From contig NZ_CP038440.1 in the NCBI RefSeq assembly GCF_004683885.1, positions 2,266,001-2,330,000 on the forward strand: a stretch of 64,000 nucleotides of DNA, written 5' to 3'. This DNA is from Brevundimonas sp. MF30-B (GTDB taxonomy: Bacteria > Pseudomonadota > Alphaproteobacteria > Caulobacterales > Caulobacteraceae). The position numbers and the translations under genes are program-made. The first letter of the stretch is position 1. Every line of letters begins with the position of its first letter. Under the pieces are notes generated by a model. The model saw only the letters and a program-made list of their open reading frames with translations, did not search any database and was not told where the DNA came from. Of the stretch, positions 20,587 to 29,373 are shown piece after piece.

Positions 20587-20885
20587 TGAGCGACCTCGCC
20601 GTCTCTCCCGCCCTGCTGGCCGGCGCGCCCCAGCGCCCTGCGGTCAACACCGAGAAGGTGCGCGAAACCGCCCAGGCGTTCGAGGCCAGCTTTCTGGCCC
20701 AGATGCTGCGGCCCATGTTCGAGGGCCTGTCGACCGAAGCGCCTTTCGGCGGGGGCAACGCCGAGGCTACCTGGCGCGGATTCATGATCGACGCCATGGC
20801 CAAACAGACCGTCCAGGCCGGCGGCATCGGCCTCTCGGACCGGATCATGTCCGAGATGCTGAAGATGCAGGAGGCCCGCCAATGA
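20586..20885 (+). CDS. flgJ: Rod-binding protein FlgJ (short form, no muramidase domain)
   Basis: 99-residue rod-binding domain protein; starts at the ATG overlapping the flgI stop by one base (TGATG). It contains VRETAQAFEASFLAQMLRPM and GFMIDAMAKQTVQAGGIGLS, the FlgJ N-domain pattern. The C-terminal peptidoglycan hydrolase domain of enterobacterial FlgJ is absent, as usual in alphaproteobacteria, where a separate lytic enzyme opens the wall (a candidate is at 35739-36521). It overlaps the next gene by 4 bp. Confidence 0.9.
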   Translation: MSDLAVSPALLAGAPQRPAVNTEKVRETAQAFEASFLAQMLRPMFEGLSTEAPFGGGNAEATWRGFMIDAMAKQTVQAGGIGLSDRIMSEMLKMQEARQ

Positions 20886-21313
20886 CCGAACTCGCCGTCG
20901 CTCGCGCCCATCGCCTGATCCGCCTGACCGAAGACCTGACCGAGCGCCTCGCCGCCGAAACCGCCGCCTTCGAAGCCCGCCGGCCCCAGGACGTGGCTCA
21001 CGGCTTGGCTGCGACCCAGGAGATGGCCAACGCCTATCGCCGCGAGTCCGCCCAGCTGAAGGCCGATCCGTCGCAGCTGGCCCAGGCGCCCCTGGCGGAT
21101 CGCCAGGCTCTGATCCAGGCTACACGCGCATTCGAAGCCGTGCTGGCCCGCCACGCCTCGGCCGTCGAAGCCGCCCGCACCATCTCCGAAGGCCTGGTGC
21201 GCACCCTGGCCGGTGAAGTCGCCGCCGCGCGCCCGCCGGCCGCCGCCTACGGCCCAGGCGGCCACGCCGCCCAGGGCGACGGACGCGCGGTCGCCTTCAA
21301 CCGCACAGCCTGA
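20882..21313 (+). CDS. flbY: Flagellar protein of the FlbY / FlgN-like type
   Basis: 143-residue mostly helical protein starting MTELAVARAHRLIRLTEDLT. The length, the predicted long helices and the place directly after flgI-flgJ match Caulobacter flbY, annotated as a flagellar basal-body protein. The fold also resembles FlgN export chaperones. The C-terminal 25 residues are Ala/Gly/Pro-rich. The name is based on synteny and recollection, so the symbol is tentative. It overlaps flgJ by 4 bp (ATGA). Confidence 0.65.
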   Translation: MTELAVARAHRLIRLTEDLTERLAAETAAFEARRPQDVAHGLAATQEMANAYRRESAQLKADPSQLAQAPLADRQALIQATRAFEAVLARHASAVEAARTISEGLVRTLAGEVAAARPPAAAYGPGGHAAQGDGRAVAFNRTA

Positions 21314-21348
21314 CGGTTTCTTAAGCCCGCAGCGCTAAGCCTGCGTCC

Positions 21349-22935
21349 ATGTCGCTCGCCGCGCGCCTTCTGGGCCTAGCCTTCGCTTCCGCCGACGCTC
21401 TGGTCGAGCTGGACGGCAAGGGCGTCGTCGCCTTCGTGCTGGGCGCCGGGCCGACCTCCGGCCTGAACATCGCCGCCGCCTGGCAGGGCAAGCCCTTCGC
21501 CGATCTGGTGGTGGACGCCGCGCCCGTGCAAGCGCTTTCGCGGCTGACGCCGGGGGCCCGGTCCGACCGCATCGAAGTCCTGATCGCCTGCGGCGAGGGC
21601 AAGGCCCGGCGCGCCTGGGTGCGCGCCTTCATCCTGCCCGAGCGGGCGCCCGCCGTATCGCTGGCTGTCATCTACGAGGGCCCAGTGATCGATGCGGTCG
21701 CCCCGAAGCCTGAGCCGCTGCTTGGTGCTGAGGATTTCATGGCCTCGGCCAGCCGCGCCCTGGTCGAGGGGCGTGGCGACGGCAAGGCCTACGCCCTCAC
21801 CTTCCTCGACCTGCCGGGCGCCGGCGACGACGGAGCCGACAAGGCCATGGCGCGTGTCCGGTCGGTGCTGCAGTCCGCCTCCATTCCCGGCATGAACGCC
21901 GCCCAGCTGACCGACGAGCGGTTCGCCCTGCTGCGTGACGCCGAGGATGGCCGCGACATCGCCGACGAAGTGCGCCAGGCCGGGGCGGCCGAAGGCCTCA
22001 CCTTCGCACCTGTCTGCGCCGACGCCCAGATGGCGCCGGGGACCGAACCCCTGTGCGCGCTCAGGGCCATGCGCTTCGCCATCGAAGGCTGCCTCAAGGA
22101 CGGCGGGCTTCAGAACCCCGAGATGGCCTTCGCCGACTCGTTGAAGAAGACGCTGCGTGACGCCGACCGTTTCCGCGGCATGGTCCGCACGCGCGAATTC
22201 CAGCTGCACTATCAGCCGATCGTCGATCTGGACGTCCGGGCCGTGCACCATTTCGAGGCCCTGGCCCGGTTCGGTCCCGGCGGCAGTCCGGCGGCGGCGA
22301 TCCACCTGGCCGAGGAGTTGGCCCTGATCGAGGACTTCGATCTGGCCGTGGTTGAAAAGGCCCTGTCCAAGATGCGCCAGCCGGGCTTCGGGTTGGCAAA
22401 GGTCGCGGTCAACATCTCGGGCGCCTCGCTGGCCGACGACCGCTATGTCCAGGCTCTGCTCAAGATGACGGCGGCCAAGCCCGAGGATCGGCGCCGCCTC
22501 AGCGTCGAGGTGACCGAGAGCGCGGCCCTGGCCGACATCGAAGCCGCCGACCGGCGCCTGTCGGCCCTGCGCCAGTCTGGGATCAAGGTTTGCATCGACG
22601 ACTTCGGCGCGGGCGCGGCCTCGTTCGACTATCTGCGCCGCCTGTCGGTCGACACGGTCAAGATCGACGGCACCTTTGTCGAAAACCTGCAATCAGAGCC
22701 CAAGACGCGCGCCCTGCTGAAGTCGGTGGTGGATCTGGCGACCTCGCTGAACATGACCACCATCGCCGAGCGGATCGAGACGGAGGCCGAGTGCGCGGCC
22801 GTCAAGGCGCTGGGCGTCACCCACGGCCAGGGCTGGCTGTTCGGCAAGGCCGAGCCGGAACCGCGCACGGCGCCGGCCGCGGCTCCCGTCGGCGGCTTCG
22901 CCCGCCGTCGCGGCGCGGTCGAAAGCTGGGGCTGA
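21349..22935 (+). CDS. Degenerate GGDEF-EAL c-di-GMP signalling protein
   Basis: 528-residue cytosolic protein. The C-terminal EAL domain (about 285-510) keeps the metal and substrate motifs: E303 of FEALARFG, NISG, VEVTESA, DDFGAG, VKIDGTFV, AERIETE and GQGWLFGKA, so phosphodiesterase activity is plausible. Residues 130-215 (ALTFLDLPGAG ... LTDERFALLRD) look like a GGDEF fold that has lost the GG(D/E)EF loop. The N-terminal 120 residues resemble a PAS-like sensor, judged only by pattern. It follows the flagellar genes by 35 nt and may tune motility or polar development. No transmembrane segment, so it is not TipF. Confidence 0.85.
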   Translation: MSLAARLLGLAFASADALVELDGKGVVAFVLGAGPTSGLNIAAAWQGKPFADLVVDAAPVQALSRLTPGARSDRIEVLIACGEGKARRAWVRAFILPERAPAVSLAVIYEGPVIDAVAPKPEPLLGAEDFMASASRALVEGRGDGKAYALTFLDLPGAGDDGADKAMARVRSVLQSASIPGMNAAQLTDERFALLRDAEDGRDIADEVRQAGAAEGLTFAPVCADAQMAPGTEPLCALRAMRFAIEGCLKDGGLQNPEMAFADSLKKTLRDADRFRGMVRTREFQLHYQPIVDLDVRAVHHFEALARFGPGGSPAAAIHLAEELALIEDFDLAVVEKALSKMRQPGFGLAKVAVNISGASLADDRYVQALLKMTAAKPEDRRRLSVEVTESAALADIEAADRRLSALRQSGIKVCIDDFGAGAASFDYLRRLSVDTVKIDGTFVENLQSEPKTRALLKSVVDLATSLNMTTIAERIETEAECAAVKALGVTHGQGWLFGKAEPEPRTAPAAAPVGGFARRRGAVESWG

Positions 22936-22952
22936 CGCCTCAGCCCGCCGCG

Positions 22953-24338
22953 CTACCCCGCCGCCATGTGCGCCGGCGACTGCTTCTCCTTCAGCGTGAC
23001 CAACTCCTCGGCCATGGTTGGGTGCACCGCACAGGTGGCGTCCCACTGAGCCTTGGTCAGGCCCGCCTTAACGGCGATGGCGGCCAGCTGGATCATCTCG
23101 GGCGATTCCGGTCCGACGATGTGGACGCCGACGACCCGCTGGCTGTCGGCGTCGACCACCAGCTTCATCAGCACCCGCTCGTCCGAGCCGGTGAAGGCGT
23201 ATTTCATGGGGCGGAAGCGGGTCACATAGACGTCGACCTCGCCCGGACAGCTGTGGCGCGCTTCCGATTCCGTCAGGCCCACGACGCCGACGGGCGGTTG
23301 GCTGAATACGGCGGTGGCGACGGCTTCGTAGTCGAAGGCCTGCGGGTTGTCGCGATAGACGGTCTCGTGGAAGGCCACCGCCTCGCGGATCGCCACGGGC
23401 GTCAGGTTCATGCGGTCGGTCACGTCGCCGATGGCCCAGATGTTCTCCGCCGTGGTGCGCGACAGGTCGTCGACCTTGATCGCCCCCGCGTCGTTCAGCT
23501 GCACACCCGCCGTCTCCAGGCCCAGATCCTTGACATGGGGCGCCCGCCCGGTGGCGAACATCACCACGTCGGTCTCCAGCGTCATGCCGTTCTCCAGGTG
23601 GTTGACCAGCCCCGTCTCGGTCTTCTCGATCGACTGGTGCTGGCAGCCCAGGATGACCTTGATGCCGCGCTTCTCGATCTCCCCGGCCAAATGCGCGCGC
23701 ACGTCGTCGTCAAATCCGCGCAGAATGTTCGGCCCGCGATAGATCAGCGTCGTCTCGACCCCCAGCCCGGCGAAGATGCCGGCGAACTCCACCGCGATAT
23801 AGCCACCGCCTGCAATCAGGATGCGCTTGGGCAGTTCAGGCAGGTGGAAAGCTTCTTCCGAGGTGATGGCGTGCTCGATGCCCGGCAGGCTCTCAGGCTT
23901 CCAGGGCCGCCCGCCGGTGGCGATCAGAATCTTCTCGGCCGTGATCGTCCGATCCTTGCCGACGATTTCGACTGTATGAGCGTCCTTCAGCACAGCCCGG
24001 CCATGCACCAGATCGACGCCCGCCTTGCCCAGGTTGGCGGCGTAGATGCCCGACAGCCGCGCGATCTCGACGTCCTTGGCCTCCAGGAATGTCGGCCAGT
24101 CGAACTTCGCATTGTCGAAAGACCAGCCGTAGCCCTCGGCGATCTCCAGCGCGTGGCTGACCTCCGACGCCATGACCATGAACTTCTTGGGCACGCAGCC
24201 GCGGATCACGCAGGTGCCCCCGACCCGGAATTCCTCGGCGATCGCGACCCGCTTGCCGCCCAGCGCCGTCAGCCGCGCCGCACGCACCCCGCCAGAGCCA
24301 GCGCCGATGACGAAGAGGTCGTAGTCGTAGTCAGCCAT
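22953..24338 (-). CDS. gor: Glutathione reductase
   Basis: FAD- and NADPH-dependent flavoenzyme regenerating reduced glutathione. In 461 residues it has the N-terminal FAD fingerprint VIGAGSGGVRAARL, redox-active disulfide C43/C48 in GGTCVIRGCVPKK, the NADPH Rossmann motif GGGYIAVEFAGI, the ATGRAPH strand, and the dimer-interface catalytic His in HPTMAEEL. It is last in a glmU-rpiA-gor run, starting 24 nt after rpiA. Convergent with the EAL gene. Confidence 0.95.
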   Translation of the reverse strand: MADYDYDLFVIGAGSGGVRAARLTALGGKRVAIAEEFRVGGTCVIRGCVPKKFMVMASEVSHALEIAEGYGWSFDNAKFDWPTFLEAKDVEIARLSGIYAANLGKAGVDLVHGRAVLKDAHTVEIVGKDRTITAEKILIATGGRPWKPESLPGIEHAITSEEAFHLPELPKRILIAGGGYIAVEFAGIFAGLGVETTLIYRGPNILRGFDDDVRAHLAGEIEKRGIKVILGCQHQSIEKTETGLVNHLENGMTLETDVVMFATGRAPHVKDLGLETAGVQLNDAGAIKVDDLSRTTAENIWAIGDVTDRMNLTPVAIREAVAFHETVYRDNPQAFDYEAVATAVFSQPPVGVVGLTESEARHSCPGEVDVYVTRFRPMKYAFTGSDERVLMKLVVDADSQRVVGVHIVGPESPEMIQLAAIAVKAGLTKAQWDATCAVHPTMAEELVTLKEKQSPAHMAAG

Positions 24339-24362
24339 TCTGTTCCTCGAGGACCGTGCAGG

Positions 24363-25046
24363 TCAGGGACTTAAGGTCTCGACGCCGGAATCCAAACCGA
24401 TGATCGCCTCATCGGCCAGGTCCAGGAACAGCCCATGCTCGACCACGCCGGTGATCAGTTTCAGATCGTCGGCCAGGCGGGCTGGGTCGTGGATGGCGTC
24501 GCAGCGGGCGTCATAGATGACATTGCCGCCGTCGGTGCGCACGATGCCGCGCTCGGCCTGGCGAAGGCGCGCGGGCTGGCCGATCTCGTGATCGGACAGG
24601 ACGTCGGCGATGCGGTTGCCCGTGGTCTTGTGGCCGAAGGCGACGACCTCGATCGGCAGGGCGAAGGCGCCCAGGCTCGTCACCACCTTGGCCGCGTCGG
24701 CGATGATGATGCAGCGGTCCGACGCCTCCCACACCAGCTTTTCGCGCAGCAGGGCCGCGCCGCCGCCCTTGATGAGCGCCAGACCCGGACCGATCTCATC
24801 GGCGCCGTCGACCGTCAGATCCAGGCGCGGGGTGTCCTCCAGCGTCGACAGCGTCAGCCCCAGTTCGCGCGCCAGATCGGCGGTGGCTTCCGACGTCGGC
24901 ACGCAGCGCAGACCAGGCAGGTTGCGCGCCGCCAGCGCCCGCACGAACCAGGCCGCCGTCGAGCCGGTGCCCAGCCCGACCTTCATGCCGGCTTCGACGC
25001 GCAGGGCGGCGGCCTCGCCGGCGTTGCGTTTCTGAATATCGCTCAT
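24363..25046 (-). CDS. rpiA: Ribose-5-phosphate isomerase A
   Basis: Interconverts ribose-5-phosphate and ribulose-5-phosphate in the pentose phosphate pathway. The 227-residue product has [12 protein letters not shown] (phosphate loop), [20 protein letters not shown] with the catalytic acidic residues, and the C-terminal [13 protein letters not shown] end, seen as [13 protein letters not shown]. The start at 25046 ([14 protein letters not shown]) overlaps the glmU stop by 4 bp; an upstream in-frame ATG inside glmU is less likely. Confidence 0.95.
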   Translation of the reverse strand: MSDIQKRNAGEAAALRVEAGMKVGLGTGSTAAWFVRALAARNLPGLRCVPTSEATADLARELGLTLSTLEDTPRLDLTVDGADEIGPGLALIKGGGAALLREKLVWEASDRCIIIADAAKVVTSLGAFALPIEVVAFGHKTTGNRIADVLSDHEIGQPARLRQAERGIVRTDGGNVIYDARCDAIHDPARLADDLKLITGVVEHGLFLDLADEAIIGLDSGVETLSP

Positions 25047-26389
25047 CGGGCTGCCTTCTTCGCGCGCATCGTGTCCATGAACCGCCTGGCCCAACCCGGT
25101 TTCATCGTCTGTTCGCCCCGCCCCAGCGCCAAGTCGCCGGCCGCCACGTCGCGTGTGATCACCGAGCCGGAGCCGATCATGGCGCCCTCGCCGATCCGAA
25201 CCGGCGCGACAAGGGCGCTGTTGGAGCCGACGAAGGCCCCCTCGCCGACCTCGGTGCGGTGTTTGAAGAAGCCGTCGTAGTTGCAGAAGATGGTCCCGGC
25301 GCCGATGTTGGCGCCCGCCCCCACCGCGCCGTCGCCCAGATAGGCCAGGTGGTTGGCCTTGGCGCCCTTGGCCATCGTCACATTCTTGACCTCGACGAAG
25401 TTGCCGACCTTGACCCCCTCGGCCAGGTCCGCGCCGGGGCGCAGCCGCGCATAGGGACCGACCTCGGCGCCGGCGGCGACCCGCGCGCCCTCGATGTGGC
25501 TGAAGCTGCGGATGCGCGCGCCGCCCTCGATCACCGCGCCGGGCCCGAAGACGACGAAAGGTTCGATCACCGCCCCGCCCCCGATCCGGGTGTCCCAGCT
25601 GAAGTGGACGGTGTCGGGCGCAGCCATGGTCACGCCATTCTCCATCGCCGTCTCGCGCTGCACCTTCTGGAACAGGGCCTCGGCCTGGGCCAGCTCGCCC
25701 TGGGCGTTGACGCCCATCACCGCGTCCTCGGGCGCGAAGACGGCGCGGGTCGGATGGCCGGCCTCGCGCGCCAGGGCCACCACGTCGGTCAGATAGTATT
25801 CGCCCTTGGCGTTGGCGTTGGTCACTCGGTCCAGCAGGTCGAACAGAACCCCGGCGGGCGCGGCCAGGACGCCGGAGTTGCAGGCGGTGATGCGCAATTG
25901 ATCGGCGCTCGCCTCCTTGGCCTCGACGATGGCCTCCAGCCCGGCGTCGGTCAGGATCAGACGGCCGTAGGCGCCCGCGTCTCGCGCCTCAAAGCCGATC
26001 ACCGTCACCCCGTCGGCGCCAAAGGCCGGCGCGATGTCCGACGCCTTGAGCAGCGGCACGTCGCCGTAGGTCACCACCACTTCGCCGTCGAAGTCCGCCA
26101 GCGCCTGGCGCGCCGCTAGGACCGCATGGCCGGTGCCCAAGGGCGGGTCCTGCACCGCCACTGCGGCCTCGCCAAGCCGCTTGACGACATGGGCGCGGAC
26201 CTCGGGCGAATGGTCGCCGACCACCACCACCACGCGCTCGCAGCCCAGGGCCTCGGCCGCATCGATGGCGTGGTCCAGCATGGCGCGTCCGCCCACGCGA
26301 TGCAGCACCTTCGGCAGCGGCGATTTCATCCGCGTGCCCTGTCCGGCGGCCAGAATGACGGCGGCGCGGGCGCGTGTCGGCGTGGTCAT
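25043..26389 (-). CDS. glmU: Bifunctional N-acetylglucosamine-1-phosphate uridyltransferase / glucosamine-1-phosphate acetyltransferase
   Basis: Makes UDP-GlcNAc, precursor of peptidoglycan and LPS. The N-terminal pyrophosphorylase domain (1-230) has [20 protein letters not shown] and the TYGDVPLL motif. The C-terminal left-handed beta-helix (250-430) shows hexapeptide repeats ([20 protein letters not shown] and later [20 protein letters not shown], the acetyl-CoA site) and the SDTxFVGS-like [13 protein letters not shown]. At 448 residues it is full length. First gene of glmU-rpiA-gor; divergent from gph over 72 bp. Confidence 0.97.
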   Translation of the reverse strand: MTTPTRARAAVILAAGQGTRMKSPLPKVLHRVGGRAMLDHAIDAAEALGCERVVVVVGDHSPEVRAHVVKRLGEAAVAVQDPPLGTGHAVLAARQALADFDGEVVVTYGDVPLLKASDIAPAFGADGVTVIGFEARDAGAYGRLILTDAGLEAIVEAKEASADQLRITACNSGVLAAPAGVLFDLLDRVTNANAKGEYYLTDVVALAREAGHPTRAVFAPEDAVMGVNAQGELAQAEALFQKVQRETAMENGVTMAAPDTVHFSWDTRIGGGAVIEPFVVFGPGAVIEGGARIRSFSHIEGARVAAGAEVGPYARLRPGADLAEGVKVGNFVEVKNVTMAKGAKANHLAYLGDGAVGAGANIGAGTIFCNYDGFFKHRTEVGEGAFVGSNSALVAPVRIGEGAMIGSGSVITRDVAAGDLALGRGEQTMKPGWARRFMDTMRAKKAAR

Positions 26390-26461
26390 GAATCGTCCCT
26401 GCGGGTGGTCGGCGCTTGCGATCTAGCCTAACGGCCTGCGCATCGCGAGCAAGGAGAGCCC

Positions 26462-27151
26462 ATGAGCGGCCACGACCTGACCGGCTGGACCCTGGCCTTC
26501 GACCTGGATGGCACCCTGGTGGAGACCGCGCCCGATCTGATGGGCACGCTGAACCGACTGCTGGCCCAGCGCGGTCTGCCGCGAGTCCCGCTGGCCTCGG
26601 CGCGGCATCTGGTCGGGCACGGGGCGCGGGCTCTGTTGGAGCATGGCTTTCAGGAGGCCGGCGCCCGTTGGGACGAGGCGGCGTCGCCCGCCCTGTTCGA
26701 CGCCTTCATCGAGGACTATCGGGCCCACATCGCCGACCTCAGTCGCCCCTATGACGGCGTGGTTGATACGCTGGACCGACTGGCCGCGAGGGGCGCGATC
26801 CTGTGCGTGGCGACCAACAAGCGCACCGACCTGTCCGGCACCCTGATCGAGGCGCTGAACCTTACCCGACATTTCGCCGCCATCGTCGGCCCCGACGTCG
26901 TCAGCGCCCGCAAGCCGTCCGGCGCCCACCTGCGCGAGGCCGTGCTCAAGGCCGGCGGCGATCCCGCCCGCGCCCTGATGATCGGCGACAGCGCGACCGA
27001 CGCCCGGGCCGCGCGCGACGCGCCCATGCCCTGCGTGTTGGTCAGCTTCGGCTACACCGACATTCCGGTCCGAGAGTTGGACGTCGCGGCGGTCATCGAC
27101 CGCTTCGATGAGCTGGAGCCCGTCATGGACCGGCTGACCATCAAGACATGA
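26462..27151 (+). CDS. gph: Phosphoglycolate phosphatase (HAD family)
   Basis: HAD hydrolase of 229 residues, most likely dephosphorylating 2-phosphoglycolate from oxidative DNA-repair ends. Motif I FDLDGTLVETAPDL, motif II CVATNKRTD, motif III lysine in ARKPSGAHL, and motif IV MIGDSATDARAARDA are all present, with a helical cap domain at 20-90. Gph and pyrophosphatase-type HADs are hard to separate by sequence; the ETAPDLMGTLNRLL opening favours Gph. Good AGGAG ribosome-binding site. Confidence 0.88.
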   Translation: MSGHDLTGWTLAFDLDGTLVETAPDLMGTLNRLLAQRGLPRVPLASARHLVGHGARALLEHGFQEAGARWDEAASPALFDAFIEDYRAHIADLSRPYDGVVDTLDRLAARGAILCVATNKRTDLSGTLIEALNLTRHFAAIVGPDVVSARKPSGAHLREAVLKAGGDPARALMIGDSATDARAARDAPMPCVLVSFGYTDIPVRELDVAAVIDRFDELEPVMDRLTIKT

Positions 27152-27182
27152 AAAAGCCCCGGCGTTTCCGCCGGGGCTCTTC
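27151..27182. terminator. Terminator shared by phasin gene and gph
   Basis: Perfect 10-bp stem AGCCCCGGCG/CGCCGGGGCT with a TTTC loop. On the minus strand it ends GGCTTTTT, an ideal terminator for the phasin gene; the plus strand has a weaker CTCTTC tail for gph. Confidence 0.93.
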
Positions 27183-27204
27183 AATTTCGCAGTCGATCGC
27201 CGAT

Positions 27205-27675
27205 TTAGCGAGCGGCTTGCAGCGTCTCGACCGAGGCGGTGACGCGCTCGTTGATCGGCTTGAAGCTGTCCTTGACCGAGGCCGTAAGGGTCTCCGTCAT
27301 GCGGGTCATTTCCGAGAGGTAGGCCTCAGAGGCCGACTTGGCCCACGAGGTCTGCAGTTCGACCAGTTCCTGGATCGAACGGGCGGTCGCCATCGACTGG
27401 GCGGCGGCCATATTGTCTTCCCAGCTCTTCTTGCTGAAGGCCAGGGCCTGTTGCGACAGGGCTTCGGCGCCCTTCTGGGCGGCCGAGGCCGACTCGACCA
27501 TGGCTTCCAGATTGCGCTTGCTCTGAGCGTTCAGCTCGCTGAAGCCGGCCACGGACTTGTCCACGCCTTCGCGGAACGCCTGGGCGCCGGCGGCCTGGAA
27601 CTGCTCGGCCTGGGCCTTGGTCTTGGAAGCGGTCTGTTCGACGGTCTTCTTCATCGTTTCGGTGGCGTCAGCCAT
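27205..27675 (-). CDS. Phasin family protein
   Basis: 156-residue amphipathic helical protein of the phasin (Phasin_2) family, which coats polyhydroxyalkanoate granules or acts more broadly in stress. Visible hallmarks are KKTVEQTASKTKAQAEQFQA, NLEAMVESASAAQKGAEALS, and the QTSWAKSASEAYLSEMTRMT block. No cysteines or catalytic residues. No pha biosynthesis genes are in the window, so granule association is inferred from the family alone. Monocistronic, with a strong terminator and a long upstream gap (27676-27924). Confidence 0.9.
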   Translation of the reverse strand: MADATETMKKTVEQTASKTKAQAEQFQAAGAQAFREGVDKSVAGFSELNAQSKRNLEAMVESASAAQKGAEALSQQALAFSKKSWEDNMAAAQSMATARSIQELVELQTSWAKSASEAYLSEMTRMTETLTASVKDSFKPINERVTASVETLQAAR

Positions 27676-27924
27676 GTCGGGATCTCCTGAAAGCGAAGCT
27701 CGCGGGTGGTCCGCGTTATGATTTCCGCACCAGGCGATTCTGGCGCGACGGGCGATATATGGTGCAAGTGCGAAGGCGCGTCAAGGTTTATTGTGCGATG
27801 CACAAAACCGTCAAGCTTGCGTCTTCAAATCTACGTTGACAGCCCGTTAACCGCGACGAAACGCCCTCGGCTCATGCTAGCTGTTTGATGGCGTAGCGTC
27901 GGGGGCCGCCGGCGCGCAGTGTGA

Positions 27925-29370
27925 ATGAGGGTCAACGCCTTGCAGACTCCCGCCCAGTTTGTCCGTTTCGCCCCTGCCCTCGCGGCCGCCGCCCTGGTCG
28001 CCCTGATGCCCCATCCCGGGCCGGCGCCGGTCGCACAATCGAACGAGAACGCCCGTTACGCCGCCGTCGTGGTGGACGCCGCCTCGGGCGAAGTTCTGTT
28101 TGCACGCCACGCAGACGCTCGTCGCTATCCAGCGTCGGTGACAAAGGTGATGACGCTGTATCTGGCGTTCGAAGCGTTGTCGGAAGGCAAAGTCAGCCTG
28201 GACGACGTGATCACAGTCTCGCCGCGCGCCGCGTCCCAGCCGCCGTCGAAACTGGGGCTGGCGGCGGGTCAGACCATCAGCTTGGACAACGCCATGCGCG
28301 CCACAGCCGTGCGCAGCTCAAACGATATGGCCATGGCTATCGCCGAGCATATCGGCGGCTCGGAAGCCCGCTTCGCCGCCATGATGACGCGCAAGGCCGA
28401 AGAATTGGGCATGACACAGACGCGCTACGTCAATCCGCACGGCCTGCCCGATGGGCGCCAGCTGACCACTGCGCGCGACCTAGCCGTTCTGGCCCGCGCC
28501 GTAATGCGCGATTATCCCCAGTACTACCGCTATTTCGGCCTGCACGACTGGGCCTATAACGGGCGCGACTACCGCAACACCAACGGTCTGCTGAACACGG
28601 CCGGCTACGACGGGATCAAGACCGGCTTCACCAACGCATCCGGTTACAATCTGGCGGCGTCGAAGGTCGAGAACGGCAAGCGGCTGATCACCATCGTTCT
28701 GGGCGGACGCTCCAGCGCCAGCCGCAACGCGCACGTCGCGGAACTGATGAACACCGGCTTTGAGGTCGAGCGCCGTCGCGAGCGCGGCGAGCGGCTTCAG
28801 GTGGCCCAGGCCTTCTTCGAGCAGCGCGGCTTCGGCATCGGCTCCAACCCTGACAACGCCGCGCCGATCGCCTACGCCAGCCTGCAGCGCGACGAGGACG
28901 AGGACGGCGGCGTCGCCGCCACGTCAGCGCCAATCGGCGCCGGCGTGGCTCTCGTTTCGGGCCCGGCGCCCGCCAATCTGCCCAACCGCGTCGCGCCCGC
29001 GCCGTCGGCCCGGCCCGTCGTTCGTGCGGAAGCCCCGGCCCCCCGCTCGCCGGAAGGGCTGACCGCCTCTCTGAACGGCGGCGCGGTCACGGCCCGCGAA
29101 TCGCTGAACCGCCAGACGGCGTCGCGTGCATCTTCCGGGGGCTGGGCCGTTCAGGTCGGGGCTTTCAAGGATCAGAAGGTGGCCGACGACTGGCTGACCG
29201 AGGTGGCGCGCCGCTTCCGCAGCCAGTTCAACGGGGCCGACCGCGATGTTCAGGTCGCAGGCGAATGGTACCGCTCCCGCTTCGTCGGCCTGAGCCAGGA
29301 CGCCGCCGAAGCGGCTTGCGCCGCCCTGTCCGAACGGCGCGTCACCTGCATGGTTATCCGGCCGGCCTGA
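27925..29370 (+). CDS. D-alanyl-D-alanine carboxypeptidase with C-terminal SPOR domain
   Basis: Class C (type 5) low-molecular-weight penicillin-binding protein of 481 residues, exported to the periplasm by an N-terminal signal (about 1-38). The serine-peptidase motifs are S71-x-x-K74 (ASVTK), S131-x-N133 and K232-T-G. A Pro/Ala-rich linker (about 310-395) leads to a SPOR domain (about 399-481, SGGWAVQVGAFKDQKVADDW), which binds denuded septal peptidoglycan. The combination suggests trimming of stem peptides at the division site. It is divergent from the phasin gene. Confidence 0.93.
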   Translation: MRVNALQTPAQFVRFAPALAAAALVALMPHPGPAPVAQSNENARYAAVVVDAASGEVLFARHADARRYPASVTKVMTLYLAFEALSEGKVSLDDVITVSPRAASQPPSKLGLAAGQTISLDNAMRATAVRSSNDMAMAIAEHIGGSEARFAAMMTRKAEELGMTQTRYVNPHGLPDGRQLTTARDLAVLARAVMRDYPQYYRYFGLHDWAYNGRDYRNTNGLLNTAGYDGIKTGFTNASGYNLAASKVENGKRLITIVLGGRSSASRNAHVAELMNTGFEVERRRERGERLQVAQAFFEQRGFGIGSNPDNAAPIAYASLQRDEDEDGGVAATSAPIGAGVALVSGPAPANLPNRVAPAPSARPVVRAEAPAPRSPEGLTASLNGGAVTARESLNRQTASRASSGGWAVQVGAFKDQKVADDWLTEVARRFRSQFNGADRDVQVAGEWYRSRFVGLSQDAAEAACAALSERRVTCMVIRPA

Positions 29371-29373
29371 GGC

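Noticed and set aside
21349..22935. TipF, the Caulobacter EAL-domain flagellar placement protein.
   Set aside because: TipF has N-terminal membrane helices and coiled coil, whereas this protein is soluble with a degenerate GGDEF-like region.
27836..27885. TTGACA near 27836 with GCTAGC downstream as a promoter for the SPOR carboxypeptidase.
   Set aside because: Spacing between the elements is 35 bp, far too long for any known sigma factor.
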